64,000 nt of DNA from an uncultured Clostridia bacterium (GTDB taxonomy: Bacteria; Bacillota; Clostridia; Oscillospirales; Ruminococcaceae): contig CANQFZ010000003.1 in assembly GCA_947600065.1 (NCBI GenBank), forward strand, positions 1 through 64,000, read 5' to 3'. A model generated the notes under the pieces. The model was not told the origin of the DNA and searched no databases. It was given only the letters and a program-made list of their open reading frames with translations. The position numbers and the translations under genes were made by a program. Shown piece after piece: positions 1 through 8,868 of the stretch (positions within the stretch are counted from its first letter, which is position 1; each line of letters starts with the position of its first letter).

Positions 1-88
1 GTAGCTATTAACATTATAACTTATTTGAGGTCGTTTGTCTTCTCTTTTTGTAACATATCTATTGTATCATAACATTTTTCAAAAATTA

Positions 89-117
89 TTGACATTTTTT
101 TTGAATTGTGGTATCAT
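89..117 (+). promoter_or_regulatory. SigA-type promoter of apbE
   Basis: TTGACA at 89-94 and TATCAT at 112-117 are separated by exactly 17 bases, and the gene start follows about 30 bases later. Bases 1-88 are AT-rich and I see nothing else in them. Confidence 0.75.
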
Positions 118-147
118 TAAAAGCAAATAAATCTTATGGAGTATAAT

Positions 148-1149
148 GTGAAACGTACATTATCTGTTTTAATTTTAGCTTTGTGCATTTTCCTTACGTC
201 CTGTAAAGCCGAAGAAGAAAAGACCTCGCTCAGCTTTTACGCCATGGACACTATTATGAGCATAGATGCATACGGAGAAAACTCCGAGTCAGCGAGCCTT
301 GCGAAGGACTGCGTTTTGTCACTTGAAAAGCTGCTTTCCGTGACAGATGAAAACAGCGAGCTTTTCGCGCTCAATAAGAGCGGTTCGGCTGAACTCGGCA
401 ATGAAACGCTCGAGCTTATAAAGTATGCTTTGGATATGTCCGAAAAGACGGGCGGCGCGCTTGACCCCACGATTTATCCCGTTCTGCGGGAGTGGGGATT
501 TACCGTTGGAGAATACAAAATTCCCGACAGCGAAACGCTTTGTGCGCTTTTAAACAATGTTGGCGCGGATAAAGTTCATATAAACGAAGACGGTGTAACC
601 CTTGACAGCGGCGTTATGCTCGACCTTGGAGCAGTCGCAAAAGGATATGCGAGCGAGGAGTGTTATAAAATACTCAAAGAAAACAACGTCCGCTCCGCTC
701 TTATAAATCTCGGAGGAAATATTCGCCTTTTAGGGAACAGACCCGACGGAAATCCTTGGAAAATAGGCGTAGCCAATCCGCTTTCACCTAGTGACAATTT
801 AGGCATACTTTCGGTCGCTGACTGCGCTGTCGTCACTTCGGGAAATTATCAGCGCTATTTTGAAGAAAACGGCAAAACATACGGACACATTATCGACCCA
901 AAAACAGGTTTCCCCGCAGACAACGACCTGCTTTCAGTTACAATAATCTCCGACAGCGGCACGCTCTGCGACGCGCTTTCAACGGCACTTTTCGTAATGG
1001 GCAGCGAAAAAGCCGAGCAGTTCCGGCGCGATAACAAGAATTTCGAGGCGGTCTTTGTTTTAAAGGACAATACCGTCCATGTTACCGAGGGAATTTACGG
1101 AAGTTTTTCCCTTGAAAACAAGGATTTTGAGCTTATAAAAATCGAATAA
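148..1149 (+). CDS. apbE: FAD:protein FMN transferase (ApbE lipoprotein)
   Basis: This is a secreted lipoprotein of the ApbE family, which covalently attaches FMN from FAD to Thr/Ser of target flavoproteins such as Rnf/Nqr subunits. The start is taken as GTG 148: it has GGAG six bases upstream and yields an ideal lipoprotein signal (MKRTLSVL..., lipobox LTSC). The in-frame ATG at 136 overlaps that ribosome-binding site. Family blocks are clear: MLDLGAVAKGYA, ALINLGGNIRLLG, VVTSGNYQRYF, GHIIDPKTGFPA and a C-terminal DALSTALFVMG. At about 333 residues it has the usual length. It is monocistronic, with its own promoter and a strong terminator. No Rnf or Nqr target gene lies in the window. Confidence 0.93.
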   Translation: MKRTLSVLILALCIFLTSCKAEEEKTSLSFYAMDTIMSIDAYGENSESASLAKDCVLSLEKLLSVTDENSELFALNKSGSAELGNETLELIKYALDMSEKTGGALDPTIYPVLREWGFTVGEYKIPDSETLCALLNNVGADKVHINEDGVTLDSGVMLDLGAVAKGYASEECYKILKENNVRSALINLGGNIRLLGNRPDGNPWKIGVANPLSPSDNLGILSVADCAVVTSGNYQRYFEENGKTYGHIIDPKTGFPADNDLLSVTIISDSGTLCDALSTALFVMGSEKAEQFRRDNKNFEAVFVLKDNTVHVTEGIYGSFSLENKDFELIKIE

Positions 1150-1154
1150 AAAAC

Positions 1155-1189
1155 AGATCCCCCGAATTATTATCCGAGGGATCTTTTTT
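1155..1189 (+). terminator. Rho-independent terminator after apbE
   Basis: AGATCCC pairs with GGGATCT around an AT-rich loop and a six-T run follows. It also separates apbE from the convergent spore-protein gene. Confidence 0.85.
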
Positions 1190-1213
1190 GATTATTCGCG
1201 AGTATGGCAAAAA

Positions 1214-1393
1214 TTACTTTCTTGCGCCCTGCTCGTAGCTTTCGATCATTTTCTTGACCATCATTCCGCCGATAGAGCCTGCCTGTCTTGCAGTGATGTC
1301 GCCATTATAACCGTTTCCGAGATTAACGCCGACCTCATTTGCCGACTGCATTTTAAGGCTCTCGAGATTAGCTTTAGACTGTTTGTTAGACAT
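1214..1393 (-). CDS. alpha/beta-type small acid-soluble spore protein (SASP)
   Basis: A 59-residue protein with the alpha/beta SASP signature: NLGNGYNGDITARQAGSIGG followed by MVKKMIESYEQG. These proteins coat and protect DNA in the dormant endospore and are degraded by the GPR protease at germination. AGGAG lies about seven bases before the ATG. The protein starts MSNKQSKANLE and ends GARK. This is direct evidence that the organism belongs to a sporulating lineage. I could not identify a convincing SigG promoter. The 270-base leader up to the divergent GH5 gene contains a small GTCGGC/GCCGAC hairpin (1462-1482) and otherwise only the GH5 promoter. Confidence 0.95.
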   Translation of the reverse strand: MSNKQSKANLESLKMQSANEVGVNLGNGYNGDITARQAGSIGGMMVKKMIESYEQGARK

Positions 1394-1606
1394 AGTTATT
1401 CTCCTTGAATTAAAACTTTAATGCAAAGACCGTATGCTCTTAATAAAAACACACTTTTCCTGTCGGCAATATTCCCGCCGACCATAACAGCTTTGCCCGA
1501 TATTCCGCAAAGCCTTTTTTCAATTTGTTTGCCTTTGCTGTATTATTATTTTCAGTGCACACAAAAATATTATAGGGAATTGTTTCTGAATTAGTTAAAA
1601 ACTGTA

Positions 1607-1635
1607 TTGCAAAAAAATCGTTTATGGTTTATAAT
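1607..1635 (+). promoter_or_regulatory. SigA-type promoter of the GH5/plsC/lipid kinase run
   Basis: TTGCAA at 1607-1612 and a perfect TATAAT at 1630-1635 with a 17-base spacer, 32 bases ahead of the TTG start of the GH5 gene. Confidence 0.75.
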
Positions 1636-1667
1636 ATAAGTGTACAGATATTTTTAGGAGTGATAAT

Positions 1668-2912
1668 TTGAATAAATTAAAAAAGATTTTTGCGGCGGCG
1701 TTGTGCTTGTCGATTATATTTTGCGCTGCAGGTTGTGAAAGACAATATTTCACGCCTATGGGCAACAGCTCTTCCGACAGCGATAATTACAGCGACAGCA
1801 ATAATAACAGCAATAATGACGGCAGTAACAACGATACTTCTGTTGATGAAATGACCGTATTTGAAATGGTCGAGGATATGAAGATCGGCTGGAATTTGGG
1901 AAATACGTTTGACGCGAACGAATGTACATGGCTTACTGACGAAATGCAGTATGAAAGCGCATGGAACGGCGAAATGACCCGCGAGGAGCACATAAAAGCG
2001 CTTAAAGACGCAGGCTTTAACGCCGTGAGGATACCTGTTTCGTGGCATAATCATGTTGACGGCGATTATAACATAAGCGCGCCATGGCTTGACAGGGTAG
2101 AAGAAGTGGTGAAATGGTGCCTTAACAATGATATGTACGTTATTCTCAATATCCACCACGACAACAGCACGCAGTTTATGTATCCGAATAATCAATATCT
2201 CGAACAGTCAAAAAAATATGTTACTACTATCTGGAAACAGCTTTCCGAAAGATTTAAGGATTACAGCCATAAACTGATATTTGAGAGCATGAACGAGCCG
2301 AGACTTGTCGGTCATAACAACGAATGGTGGATAGACCCGAACAACGCCGACTGTAAAGAGGCTATCTCCTGCATAAACGAGATAAATCAGGCGTTTGTGG
2401 ATACCGTCCGCGCTTCCGGCGGGAACAACACCTCGCGTTATCTGATGTGCCCGGGATATGACGCTTCGGCAGACGGCGCATTGAATGACGGGTTCGTCCT
2501 TCCGACAGACCCCGTTTCCGAAAACGAAAGCCGCATAATAGTGACCGTCCATGCGTATCTCCCATATGATTTCGCGCTGAATGAATGGGGAACGAACTCG
2601 TGGTCTGTTTCAAACAAAAATGACACCGACGGCGTAACTGTCTTTATGGATAATCTTTACAACAAATTTATCAGCAAGGGAACGGCAGTTATAATCGACG
2701 AGTTCGGCGCCCGCGATAAAAACGGCAACCTTGATGTAAGGACGGAATTTGCCGCATTTTATGTAAAGTCCGCAAGAGAGCGCGGTATGACGTGCTTCTG
2801 GTGGGACAACAACTTTTTCGGTTCGGGCGGCGAAGCTTTCGGGCTTCTGGACAGAGCGTCAAACACATGGAAATTTGAAAGCATAGTAAAGGCTCTTGTA
2901 GAAAATTCGTGA
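1668..2912 (+). CDS. GH5 endo-beta-glucanase lipoprotein
   Basis: Glycoside hydrolase family 5 enzyme, probably an endoglucanase acting on beta-1,4-glucan at the cell surface. TTG 1668 is preceded by AGGAGTG. A lipoprotein signal ends at the lipobox Cys23 (AAGC), followed by a Ser/Asn/Asp-rich spacer (about 33-60) and the catalytic domain (about 62-410). GH5 landmarks are GWNLGNTFDA (74-83), the acid/base Glu210 in FESMNEP and the nucleophile Glu345 in IIDEFGA. The 414-residue length fits a single-domain enzyme without a carbohydrate-binding module. It heads a tight same-strand run with phospholipid genes and a second GH5. Substrate (cellulose, xyloglucan, lichenan) cannot be fixed from sequence alone; the subfamily could be GH5_4. 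Confidence 0.93.
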   Translation: MNKLKKIFAAALCLSIIFCAAGCERQYFTPMGNSSSDSDNYSDSNNNSNNDGSNNDTSVDEMTVFEMVEDMKIGWNLGNTFDANECTWLTDEMQYESAWNGEMTREEHIKALKDAGFNAVRIPVSWHNHVDGDYNISAPWLDRVEEVVKWCLNNDMYVILNIHHDNSTQFMYPNNQYLEQSKKYVTTIWKQLSERFKDYSHKLIFESMNEPRLVGHNNEWWIDPNNADCKEAISCINEINQAFVDTVRASGGNNTSRYLMCPGYDASADGALNDGFVLPTDPVSENESRIIVTVHAYLPYDFALNEWGTNSWSVSNKNDTDGVTVFMDNLYNKFISKGTAVIIDEFGARDKNGNLDVRTEFAAFYVKSARERGMTCFWWDNNFFGSGGEAFGLLDRASNTWKFESIVKALVENS

Positions 2913-2922
2913 AAGAGGAAAT

Positions 2923-3717
2923 ATGCACCCTGTTCTGATTATTCTTGTTTTAAGTTTAATTTGCGCAACAGTGCTTTGCGTTATTATCGGAAATTTCCGG
3001 TTGATTTTAGCACTGTTTGCGGGAGCGGCTGTAGGCTTATCTTTGCTTTTCTGGATAATATTAGCGATATTTTCCGCCGTCGTACCGCATGGGAAAATCT
3101 ATCGCGAGCCGTCGGGCGTATACCTTTGGCTTTTAAACCTCGCCTATGCGTTTGTCTGCGAGGGCGCGGGCGTTAAAATAAGGCAGAGCGGGCTTGAAAA
3201 GTTGCCGAACGAGCCGTTTCTTCTGGTGTCAAATCACCGTTCGCAGCTTGACAATATGGTACAATGCCTTGTCCTAAGACCTAGAAAGATAGCGTTTATA
3301 GCCAAAGCCGAGCTTTTTAAGATACCCATTGTCAGAGGCATGATAACGCGCAGTTGTTATATATCGCTCGGCAGAAAAAGCTCAAAGGGTGACAGATCGG
3401 CTATAGAAACAGCCGAGGACTATATAAACCGAAAGGTTATGTCCATAGGCGTTTATCCCGAAGGACATCGCGGAAAAGACAGAAAAATGTTAAAGTTCCA
3501 TGCAGGCAGTTTAAAAATAGCCATCGACACGGGCTGTCCTGTTGTCGTTTCGGCAATTATGGGCACCGAAAAAGTGCACAAGCGTTTTCCGTTTAGAAGG
3601 ACGGAAGTCCGCTTTGATATAATCGAAACGCTTGACCCGAAGGGCAGAAAATCAATTGAGCTTTCGGAAGAGATACAGGAAAAAATAAGAAAACACATTG
3701 AGGAGAATGAACAATGA
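2923..3717 (+). CDS. plsC: 1-acyl-sn-glycerol-3-phosphate acyltransferase (PlsC family)
   Basis: Membrane acyltransferase that converts lysophosphatidate to phosphatidate in phospholipid synthesis. Two N-terminal hydrophobic segments (about 3-55) precede the LPLAT domain. The catalytic HX4D motif is His105-Asp110 in NHRSQLD and the acceptor motif is PEGHRGK (179-185). AGAGGAAAT precedes the ATG, ten bases after the GH5 stop. Its last bases overlap the ATG of the lipid kinase (ATGA), indicating translational coupling. Both enzymes act on the same lipid pool, so they plausibly work together on phosphatidate and diacylglycerol. Confidence 0.9.
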   Translation: MHPVLIILVLSLICATVLCVIIGNFRLILALFAGAAVGLSLLFWIILAIFSAVVPHGKIYREPSGVYLWLLNLAYAFVCEGAGVKIRQSGLEKLPNEPFLLVSNHRSQLDNMVQCLVLRPRKIAFIAKAELFKIPIVRGMITRSCYISLGRKSSKGDRSAIETAEDYINRKVMSIGVYPEGHRGKDRKMLKFHAGSLKIAIDTGCPVVVSAIMGTEKVHKRFPFRRTEVRFDIIETLDPKGRKSIELSEEIQEKIRKHIEENEQ

Positions 3718-4565
3718 TAGTTTATTACAATCCGCTTGCGGCAAACGGAAAAGGACTTGAAAATGCTCAAAAGATAAAAGATCTTAGTGATGAAAAAATT
3801 GAGTTTAAGGATATTCGCAAGGTCGATTATGCCGATATTCTCAAAAGCGAAGAAAAAATAGTTCTGTGCGGCGGCGACGGAACGATAAGCCGACTTGTAA
3901 ACAGCGTAGACGAAATTCCCGACGAGCGCGAAATTTATTATTTCCCCGCAGGCACGGGAAACGATTTTACGCGCGATATAGGAAAAGACGGACTTATTCT
4001 GTTAAATCCGTACATAAAAGACCTTCCGACAGCGACTGTAAAAGGAAAGAGCTTTAAGATACTAAACGGCGTCGGCTATGGGATAGACGGTTATTGCTGC
4101 GAGATAGGCGATAAGCTCCGTCAGAGTTCCGATAAGCCCGTAAATTACCCCGCTATAGCCATAAAGGGCGTTCTTTATGATTTCAAGCCTCGGAATGCCG
4201 TTGCCATAGTAGACGGAAAAAAGTACGAGTTTAAAAAGGTGTGGCTCGCTCCGACAATGAACGGCAGATATTACGGCGGGGGAATGTGCATAACTCCTAA
4301 CCAGGACAGACTAAACCCCGAACGGAAAATAACCTTTGCCGTATGGCATGACGCGGGAAAGCTCACGACCCTTATGCACTTTTCATCTATATTTAAGGGC
4401 GAGCATATTAAATATCCAAAGATGTTTACAATGATAGAAGGCTATGACGTCGAGGTAAAATTCGACCGTCCAACGCCTTTGCAGGCAGACGGCGAAACAA
4501 TAACTGACGTTGAAAGCTATACAATGAAAAGCGCCGTGCTTGAAAAAAATAAACATACGGTCTGA
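3714..4565 (+). CDS. Diacylglycerol kinase-type lipid kinase (DAGK_cat)
   Basis: Soluble lipid kinase of the DgkB/YegS/BmrU superfamily, which phosphorylates diacylglycerol or a related lipid with ATP. Visible motifs are the N-terminal YYNPLAANGKG, the nucleotide-binding GGDGT (53-57), PAGTGNDFTRD (78-88) and the C-terminal PLQADGE. At 283 residues it is near family length. It overlaps plsC by four bases. Phosphatidate recycling with PlsC is the natural reading. The exact lipid substrate is not settled by sequence. Confidence 0.88.
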   Translation: MIVYYNPLAANGKGLENAQKIKDLSDEKIEFKDIRKVDYADILKSEEKIVLCGGDGTISRLVNSVDEIPDEREIYYFPAGTGNDFTRDIGKDGLILLNPYIKDLPTATVKGKSFKILNGVGYGIDGYCCEIGDKLRQSSDKPVNYPAIAIKGVLYDFKPRNAVAIVDGKKYEFKKVWLAPTMNGRYYGGGMCITPNQDRLNPERKITFAVWHDAGKLTTLMHFSSIFKGEHIKYPKMFTMIEGYDVEVKFDRPTPLQADGETITDVESYTMKSAVLEKNKHTV

Positions 4566-4601
4566 CAGTCAAGCGAAAAATATTACATAAAGGGTGACAT
4601 T

Positions 4602-6596
4602 ATGAGCAAAAAATATATAAAGGTATGCGCGCTTATGCTGACGGCGGTATTATTTACGGCAGGCTGCAAGCGTTCGGAAAATCAGCGTGTTCCCGATGAC
4701 AGCTATTATTCGTCCGAGAGCAGCGATTTTTCGGGAGAATTTAATTCTTCCGATATAAACAGCTCGTCCGACGAAAGCTCTGCTTCGGGCAATACGCAAA
4801 GCTCAAATCCAAACAACACACAAAGCTCAAATTCCAATAACACTCAAAGTTCAAAACCCAACAACACACAAAGCTCAGATCCCAATAACAATCAGAGTTC
4901 AAAGCCCAACAATACACAAAGTTCACAATCCAACAATTCTCAAAGCTCCAAGCCTAACACTAACCAATCGGGAGCGCTCTCGCTTGAGTTCAGGAAAAAT
5001 TCGAGCTGGCGCGAGGGAAACAATTATTGCGGAACAATTGAAGTCGTTGTGAAAAACAGCGGGAGCAATGTCAATAACTGGAAAGCAAGCTTTTCCGTTC
5101 CGAGCGGTTTTAAGATAACAAACAGCTGGAGCGCCGATTTTTCTGTAAACGGAACAACTGTCACTGTTTCGGGAAATACTTCTATTCCGCAGAACGGCTC
5201 TGTCACGGCGGGATTTAACTTCAGCTGTCCTTCGGACTTTTCGCCTTCGGGCGGAAACGCAAGCGGCACTTCGCAGAACAACACCCCCGCAAGTACAAGT
5301 TCTTCGCAAAATAACAATGACACTATCCCTTCCGAAAACGTTTCGGGTACTGTAGCCGAGCTTCTGGAGAGAGTTCCCGAGGCTAAACAGGGCGACGACT
5401 GGCTTCATACCGACGGACGCAGGATACTTGACAAAAACGGAAAAGAAGTCTGGCTTACGGGAGTGAACTGGTTTGGCTATAACACGGGAACAAATACGTT
5501 TGACGGGCTTTGGAACAGTCAGCTTGCGCCTACCGTAAAGTCTATAGCCGATCACGGCTTTAATCTTATACGCGTGCCTATATCGGCGCAGCTTATAAAC
5601 CAGTGGTCTGCGGGAGAATATCCGAGGGCAAATTATAACAACGCATACAACACCGAGCTTAACGATATGAACTCCCTGCAAATATTCGATTATTTCTTAA
5701 AGCTTGCCGAGCAGAACGGAATGAAAGTTATGCCCGATATCCATTGCGCCGAAACAGACGCCCAAGGGCATAACGTAAATCTCTGGTATACTTCAAAGGT
5801 AACGGTCGAGGATTATTATCATGCGCTCGAATGGTTTGCTGACAGGTATAAGACCAACGACACCATAATCGCCTTCGATATTAAAAACGAACCTCACGGA
5901 AAACCCAACGAAACAAATAAAGCTATCTGGAACAATTCTACCGACAAAAACAACTGGAAATACACCGCGGAAACCGCCGCAAAGCGTATACTTGCAAAAA
6001 ATCCCAATCTGCTGATAATGGTCGAGGGAACGGAAATATTCCCGATAAGCTCGTCCAATATGGATTATCATTCTACCAACAGCAAGGATTATTATTTCAA
6101 CTGGTGGGGCGGAAATCTTCGCGGAGTAAAGAATTATCCCGTAAATTTGGGACAATATCAGAACAAGCTCGTATATTCACCTCATGATTACGGTCCTACC
6201 GTATACGAACAGCCGTGGTTTCAGGGCGGGTATGATTATAACAGCCTTATGAAAGACTGCTGGCACGACAACTGGTTCTATATTTACGAGGACAACACCG
6301 CTCCTCTCCTTATCGGAGAATGGGGAGGATTTATGCGCGAGCCTAATCTTAAATGGATGACCTGTATGCGTCAGCTGATAAAGACTTATCATTTAAATCA
6401 CACCTTCTGGTGTTTCAACGCAAATTCGGGCGACACGGGCGGACTTGTCCTCGACGATTTTAAGACATGGGACAATGAAAAGTATTCGTTTGTAAAAGAA
6501 GTTCTTTGGCAGGAGAACGGAAAATTCGTTGGTCTTGATCATGAGATACCGCTCGGCGAAAACGGCATAAATCTGACAAAGGCAAAGGGACTGTAA
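4602..6596 (+). CDS. CBM2-like plus GH5 cellulase lipoprotein
   Basis: Large surface-anchored cellulase, 664 residues. The order is: lipoprotein signal with Cys22 (TAGC); Ser/Asp-rich spacer; seven 8-residue Gln/Ser/Asn repeats (65-120); a beta-sandwich resembling CBM2 (about 125-215, with conserved Trp residues and [10 protein letters not shown]); a second Ser/Asn linker; and the GH5 domain (about 250-650). Catalytic residues are Glu430 in DIKNEPHG (acid/base) and Glu573 in LIGEWGG (nucleophile). The entry block [16 protein letters not shown] is typical of clostridial GH5 cellulases of the EngD/CelE type. The CBM should bind cellulose while the lipid anchor holds the enzyme on the cell. No dockerin is visible, so this is a free-standing anchored enzyme and not a cellulosomal one. 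Confidence 0.93.
   Translation: MSKKYIKVCALMLTAVLFTAGCKRSENQRVPDDSYYSSESSDFSGEFNSSDINSSSDESSASGNTQSSNPNNTQSSNSNNTQSSKPNNTQSSDPNNNQSSKPNNTQSSQSNNSQSSKPNTNQSGALSLEFRKNSSWREGNNYCGTIEVVVKNSGSNVNNWKASFSVPSGFKITNSWSADFSVNGTTVTVSGNTSIPQNGSVTAGFNFSCPSDFSPSGGNASGTSQNNTPASTSSSQNNNDTIPSENVSGTVAELLERVPEAKQGDDWLHTDGRRILDKNGKEVWLTGVNWFGYNTGTNTFDGLWNSQLAPTVKSIADHGFNLIRVPISAQLINQWSAGEYPRANYNNAYNTELNDMNSLQIFDYFLKLAEQNGMKVMPDIHCAETDAQGHNVNLWYTSKVTVEDYYHALEWFADRYKTNDTIIAFDIKNEPHGKPNETNKAIWNNSTDKNNWKYTAETAAKRILAKNPNLLIMVEGTEIFPISSSNMDYHSTNSKDYYFNWWGGNLRGVKNYPVNLGQYQNKLVYSPHDYGPTVYEQPWFQGGYDYNSLMKDCWHDNWFYIYEDNTAPLLIGEWGGFMREPNLKWMTCMRQLIKTYHLNHTFWCFNANSGDTGGLVLDDFKTWDNEKYSFVKEVLWQENGKFVGLDHEIPLGENGINLTKAKGL
4794..4961 (+). 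repeat. Seven 24-base tandem repeats coding a Gln/Ser/Asn linker
   Basis: Seven imperfect 24-base units encode T-Q-S-S-x-x-N-N (residues 65-120 of the CBM/GH5 lipoprotein). The units differ at the sixth and third codon positions, so the array is old enough to have drifted but may still vary in copy number. Confidence 0.85.
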
Positions 6597-6620
6597 AAAT
6601 AATACGGGGAGTTGAATTTT

Positions 6621-7748
6621 TTGGGGAAGAAAGTCGCTCGTGTGATAGGATATGTTTTCTGCGGGATAATGCTCGCCGTGTGCATATTTTTTGCATTTGT
6701 GTCATGGGCATTTACAGCCGAGGAGACCGTAGGCGTTTTCGGCGTTAATATTTATGTCGCAAACGGGGAGAATTTAACAGGCGTTCCCGATAAAAGCGCT
6801 GTCATAGTATTCTCATGCGAGCCTTATGAAATAAGCGAGGGAAAGCTACTTTTGTACAAAAACGGCGGAAAGCTTTCGCTCGGCTATGGAAAAAGCTACA
6901 GCGTAAATAACGGAGTTTACAGCATAAACGTTATAGAAAACGATAAAGAGCTTATAATAGCAGGGGAAGACCTTGTAGGAAAAGCCGAATACAGCAGCAG
7001 GATAATAGGAAAGATAATACTGTTTGTAAAATCGCCTTTTGGTGTATTGTGCATAGCGATCGCGCCTTGTCTTGTGCTCATAATTTTCGATATTATAAGA
7101 GCGTCGGTTTCTAAGAGACATGCCGATATTGCCCCCGAAAAGGAGCAGATACTCATAGACAAAGAAGCGCTTAATGAAAAGCTAACTCCCGTACTTACCG
7201 CAAACACACAGTCAAACGACGGCGTTCTGTTTTCGTATACGGCTAAGCAGAAAAAGTCTGAAAATAAAACGGAAGACAATGCTCCCAAAACGTCCAAAAG
7301 AAACGCGGGAGCCCTGCCGCCCGCTCTGTCAGATAACGGCACAGCAAAAAGCGATCAGGCGTTTTTCTCTCTCACAAGCTCCTCGGAAGAACTCAAAAGC
7401 GCATATTTGCGAAGCATAGTTAAAAAGCCCTCGGACGGAATTAAAGCATTGCCGAAGGCTGTCGAAGCGGAAGTTAAGGCGAATATAGAAGCTCCTAAAA
7501 ATTCCGAAGAAAAAGAAATTGAAAATAAAGAAGTTAAAGCCAAAGATATTGAAGTTAAAAATACCGAAATTAAAGATGATATCGAAGCAAAGAATATTGA
7601 AGTTAAACGATCCGAAACTCCAAATAATGACGAGGCAATTACAAAAACCCCTAAAACTTCCGATATTATTGACGATTTACTCGGAGTAAAACGAAGCAAG
7701 GTCGATGAAATAATCTCGGAGCTTGAAAATAAAAATAAAAAAGAATAG
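6621..7748 (+). CDS. Signal-peptidase-I-like membrane protein lacking the catalytic Ser, with charged tail
   Basis: Two-TM protein with about 375 residues. TTG 6621 is chosen because GGGGAG lies nine bases upstream; an earlier in-frame TTG (6612) abuts that site. TM1 is about residues 5-28. The outside domain starts FGVNIYVANGENLTGVP and ends GKAEYSSRIIG, then TM2 (KSPFGVLCIAIAPCLVLIIF). This follows the SipW/signal peptidase I layout, in which the first block carries SGSMEPT and the last block leads into a final TM. Here the Ser-bearing motif reads NGENLTG, so the nucleophile is missing and peptidase activity is unlikely. A long cytoplasmic tail is rich in Lys/Glu, with near-repeats such as KNIEVK and KDIEVK. 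The family assignment is inferred from pattern and not certain. Confidence 0.55.
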   Translation: MGKKVARVIGYVFCGIMLAVCIFFAFVSWAFTAEETVGVFGVNIYVANGENLTGVPDKSAVIVFSCEPYEISEGKLLLYKNGGKLSLGYGKSYSVNNGVYSINVIENDKELIIAGEDLVGKAEYSSRIIGKIILFVKSPFGVLCIAIAPCLVLIIFDIIRASVSKRHADIAPEKEQILIDKEALNEKLTPVLTANTQSNDGVLFSYTAKQKKSENKTEDNAPKTSKRNAGALPPALSDNGTAKSDQAFFSLTSSSEELKSAYLRSIVKKPSDGIKALPKAVEAEVKANIEAPKNSEEKEIENKEVKAKDIEVKNTEIKDDIEAKNIEVKRSETPNNDEAITKTPKTSDIIDDLLGVKRSKVDEIISELENKNKKE

Positions 7749-7757
7749 GTGATATTT

Positions 7758-8444
7758 ATGTCAAGCCACACTCATGCAAAAAAACTTAACAGAATAGAAA
7801 TTCCTCACTACACAAAGGGCGAGGAAATATTCAACATGACGTCGCACATTGTCGGCGGCGCTCTGGGAATTACCGCGACAACGCTTTGCGTTATTATGGC
7901 GGCGCTTCATCATAATGTTTACGGAGTGATAAGCGGCGCGATATACGGCGCGATGATGATAATTCTCTACTGTATGTCGAGCATTTATCACGGACTTCAC
8001 CCCGAACTCAAAGCGAAAAAGGTTTTCAGGATACTCGACCATTGCGCCATTTACCTGCTTATCGCGGGGACATATACGCCCTTTACGCTTTGTACTATCC
8101 GCGAGGCAGATACCGCGCTCGGCTGGGTCTATTTCGGGATACAGTGGGGACTTGCCTCGGCGGGAATTGTCTTAAACGCTATAGATATGAAGCGCTTTAA
8201 AACCGTTTCAATGCTTTTGTATCTCGGACTTGGTTGGTGTATAGTGTTTACTATGAAAACAGTCTTTGCGGGAATAGGCGTTGGGGGCTTAGTCTTTCTG
8301 CTTACGGGCGGCGTTTGCTATACGATAGGAGCAGTCGTTTACGCAATAGGCAAAAAACACGCTTATATGCATTCGGTTTTCCATTTGTTCGTAGTTGTCG
8401 GAAGTCTCCTGCACTTTTTCTGCATACTGTTTTATGTGATGTGA
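7758..8444 (+). CDS. Hemolysin III / PAQR family membrane protein
   Basis: Seven-TM PAQR-superfamily protein (YqfA/hemolysin III), 228 residues. Conserved elements are YTKGEEIFNMTSHIVGG near the N-terminus, SSIYHG (Ser and first His of the presumed metal site), LDHCAIYLLIAGTYTPF, and HSVFHLFVVVGSLLHFF with the closing His residues. ATG 7758 is preferred over GTG 7749 because AGGTGA sits five bases upstream of it. The biochemical role in bacteria is unresolved; members are predicted metal-dependent membrane hydrolases or act in lipid and membrane-stress responses. It follows the signal-peptidase-like gene with almost no gap. Confidence 0.9.
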   Translation: MSSHTHAKKLNRIEIPHYTKGEEIFNMTSHIVGGALGITATTLCVIMAALHHNVYGVISGAIYGAMMIILYCMSSIYHGLHPELKAKKVFRILDHCAIYLLIAGTYTPFTLCTIREADTALGWVYFGIQWGLASAGIVLNAIDMKRFKTVSMLLYLGLGWCIVFTMKTVFAGIGVGGLVFLLTGGVCYTIGAVVYAIGKKHAYMHSVFHLFVVVGSLLHFFCILFYVM

Positions 8445-8520
8445 TTTTTGTGCAATTTACGTTGTGTCGGATTATACAAATTTTCCTTGCAAAGCGTTTT
8501 ATAAATAAGAAAGGAAGCCT

Positions 8521-8868
8521 ATGAAAAAAACAACTACCGCAGGAAAAACAGTCGGCATTGTGATGACTGTTGTGATTTGTATCCTTATCTTAGCAGCGTG
8601 GTTTTATCTGTGTTCATATCTTGACAAAAACGGCTTAAAAATTTATTTTGCGGGAAAGCTCTTTGATAAAACATTTTTGGCTTACCTTGCTGTAAGCGTA
8701 GGTTTTTTCTTTCAAGGCTTGTCGAATATATTCGGTTTAAGAGAAATAACCGAAAAATCCGCGCGCAGAAAAAGAATAGCTCTTATCTGCGTTTGGGCGT
8801 GTTTTTTGCGGCGGCTGTCGGCTTTACGGTATACGACATTGTTTATCATGCCCCGAATGAATACATAG
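8521..8868 (+). CDS. Membrane protein, N-terminal part (broken by -1 frameshift)
   Basis: The frame opens with ATG 8521 after AGAAAGGAAG. It encodes two hydrophobic segments (VGIVMTVVICILILAAWFYL and the FLAYLAVSVGFFF region) and then RKRIALICVWAC, the start of a third. From there this frame turns into non-hydrophobic, Arg-rich sequence and stops at 8868, whereas the -1 frame continues the hydrophobic segment as FFAAAVGFTVYDIVY. The natural product is therefore very probably a roughly 221-residue protein spanning 8521-9185. I do not recognise its family. Confidence 0.7.
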   Translation: MKKTTTAGKTVGIVMTVVICILILAAWFYLCSYLDKNGLKIYFAGKLFDKTFLAYLAVSVGFFFQGLSNIFGLREITEKSARRKRIALICVWACFLRRLSALRYTTLFIMPRMNT

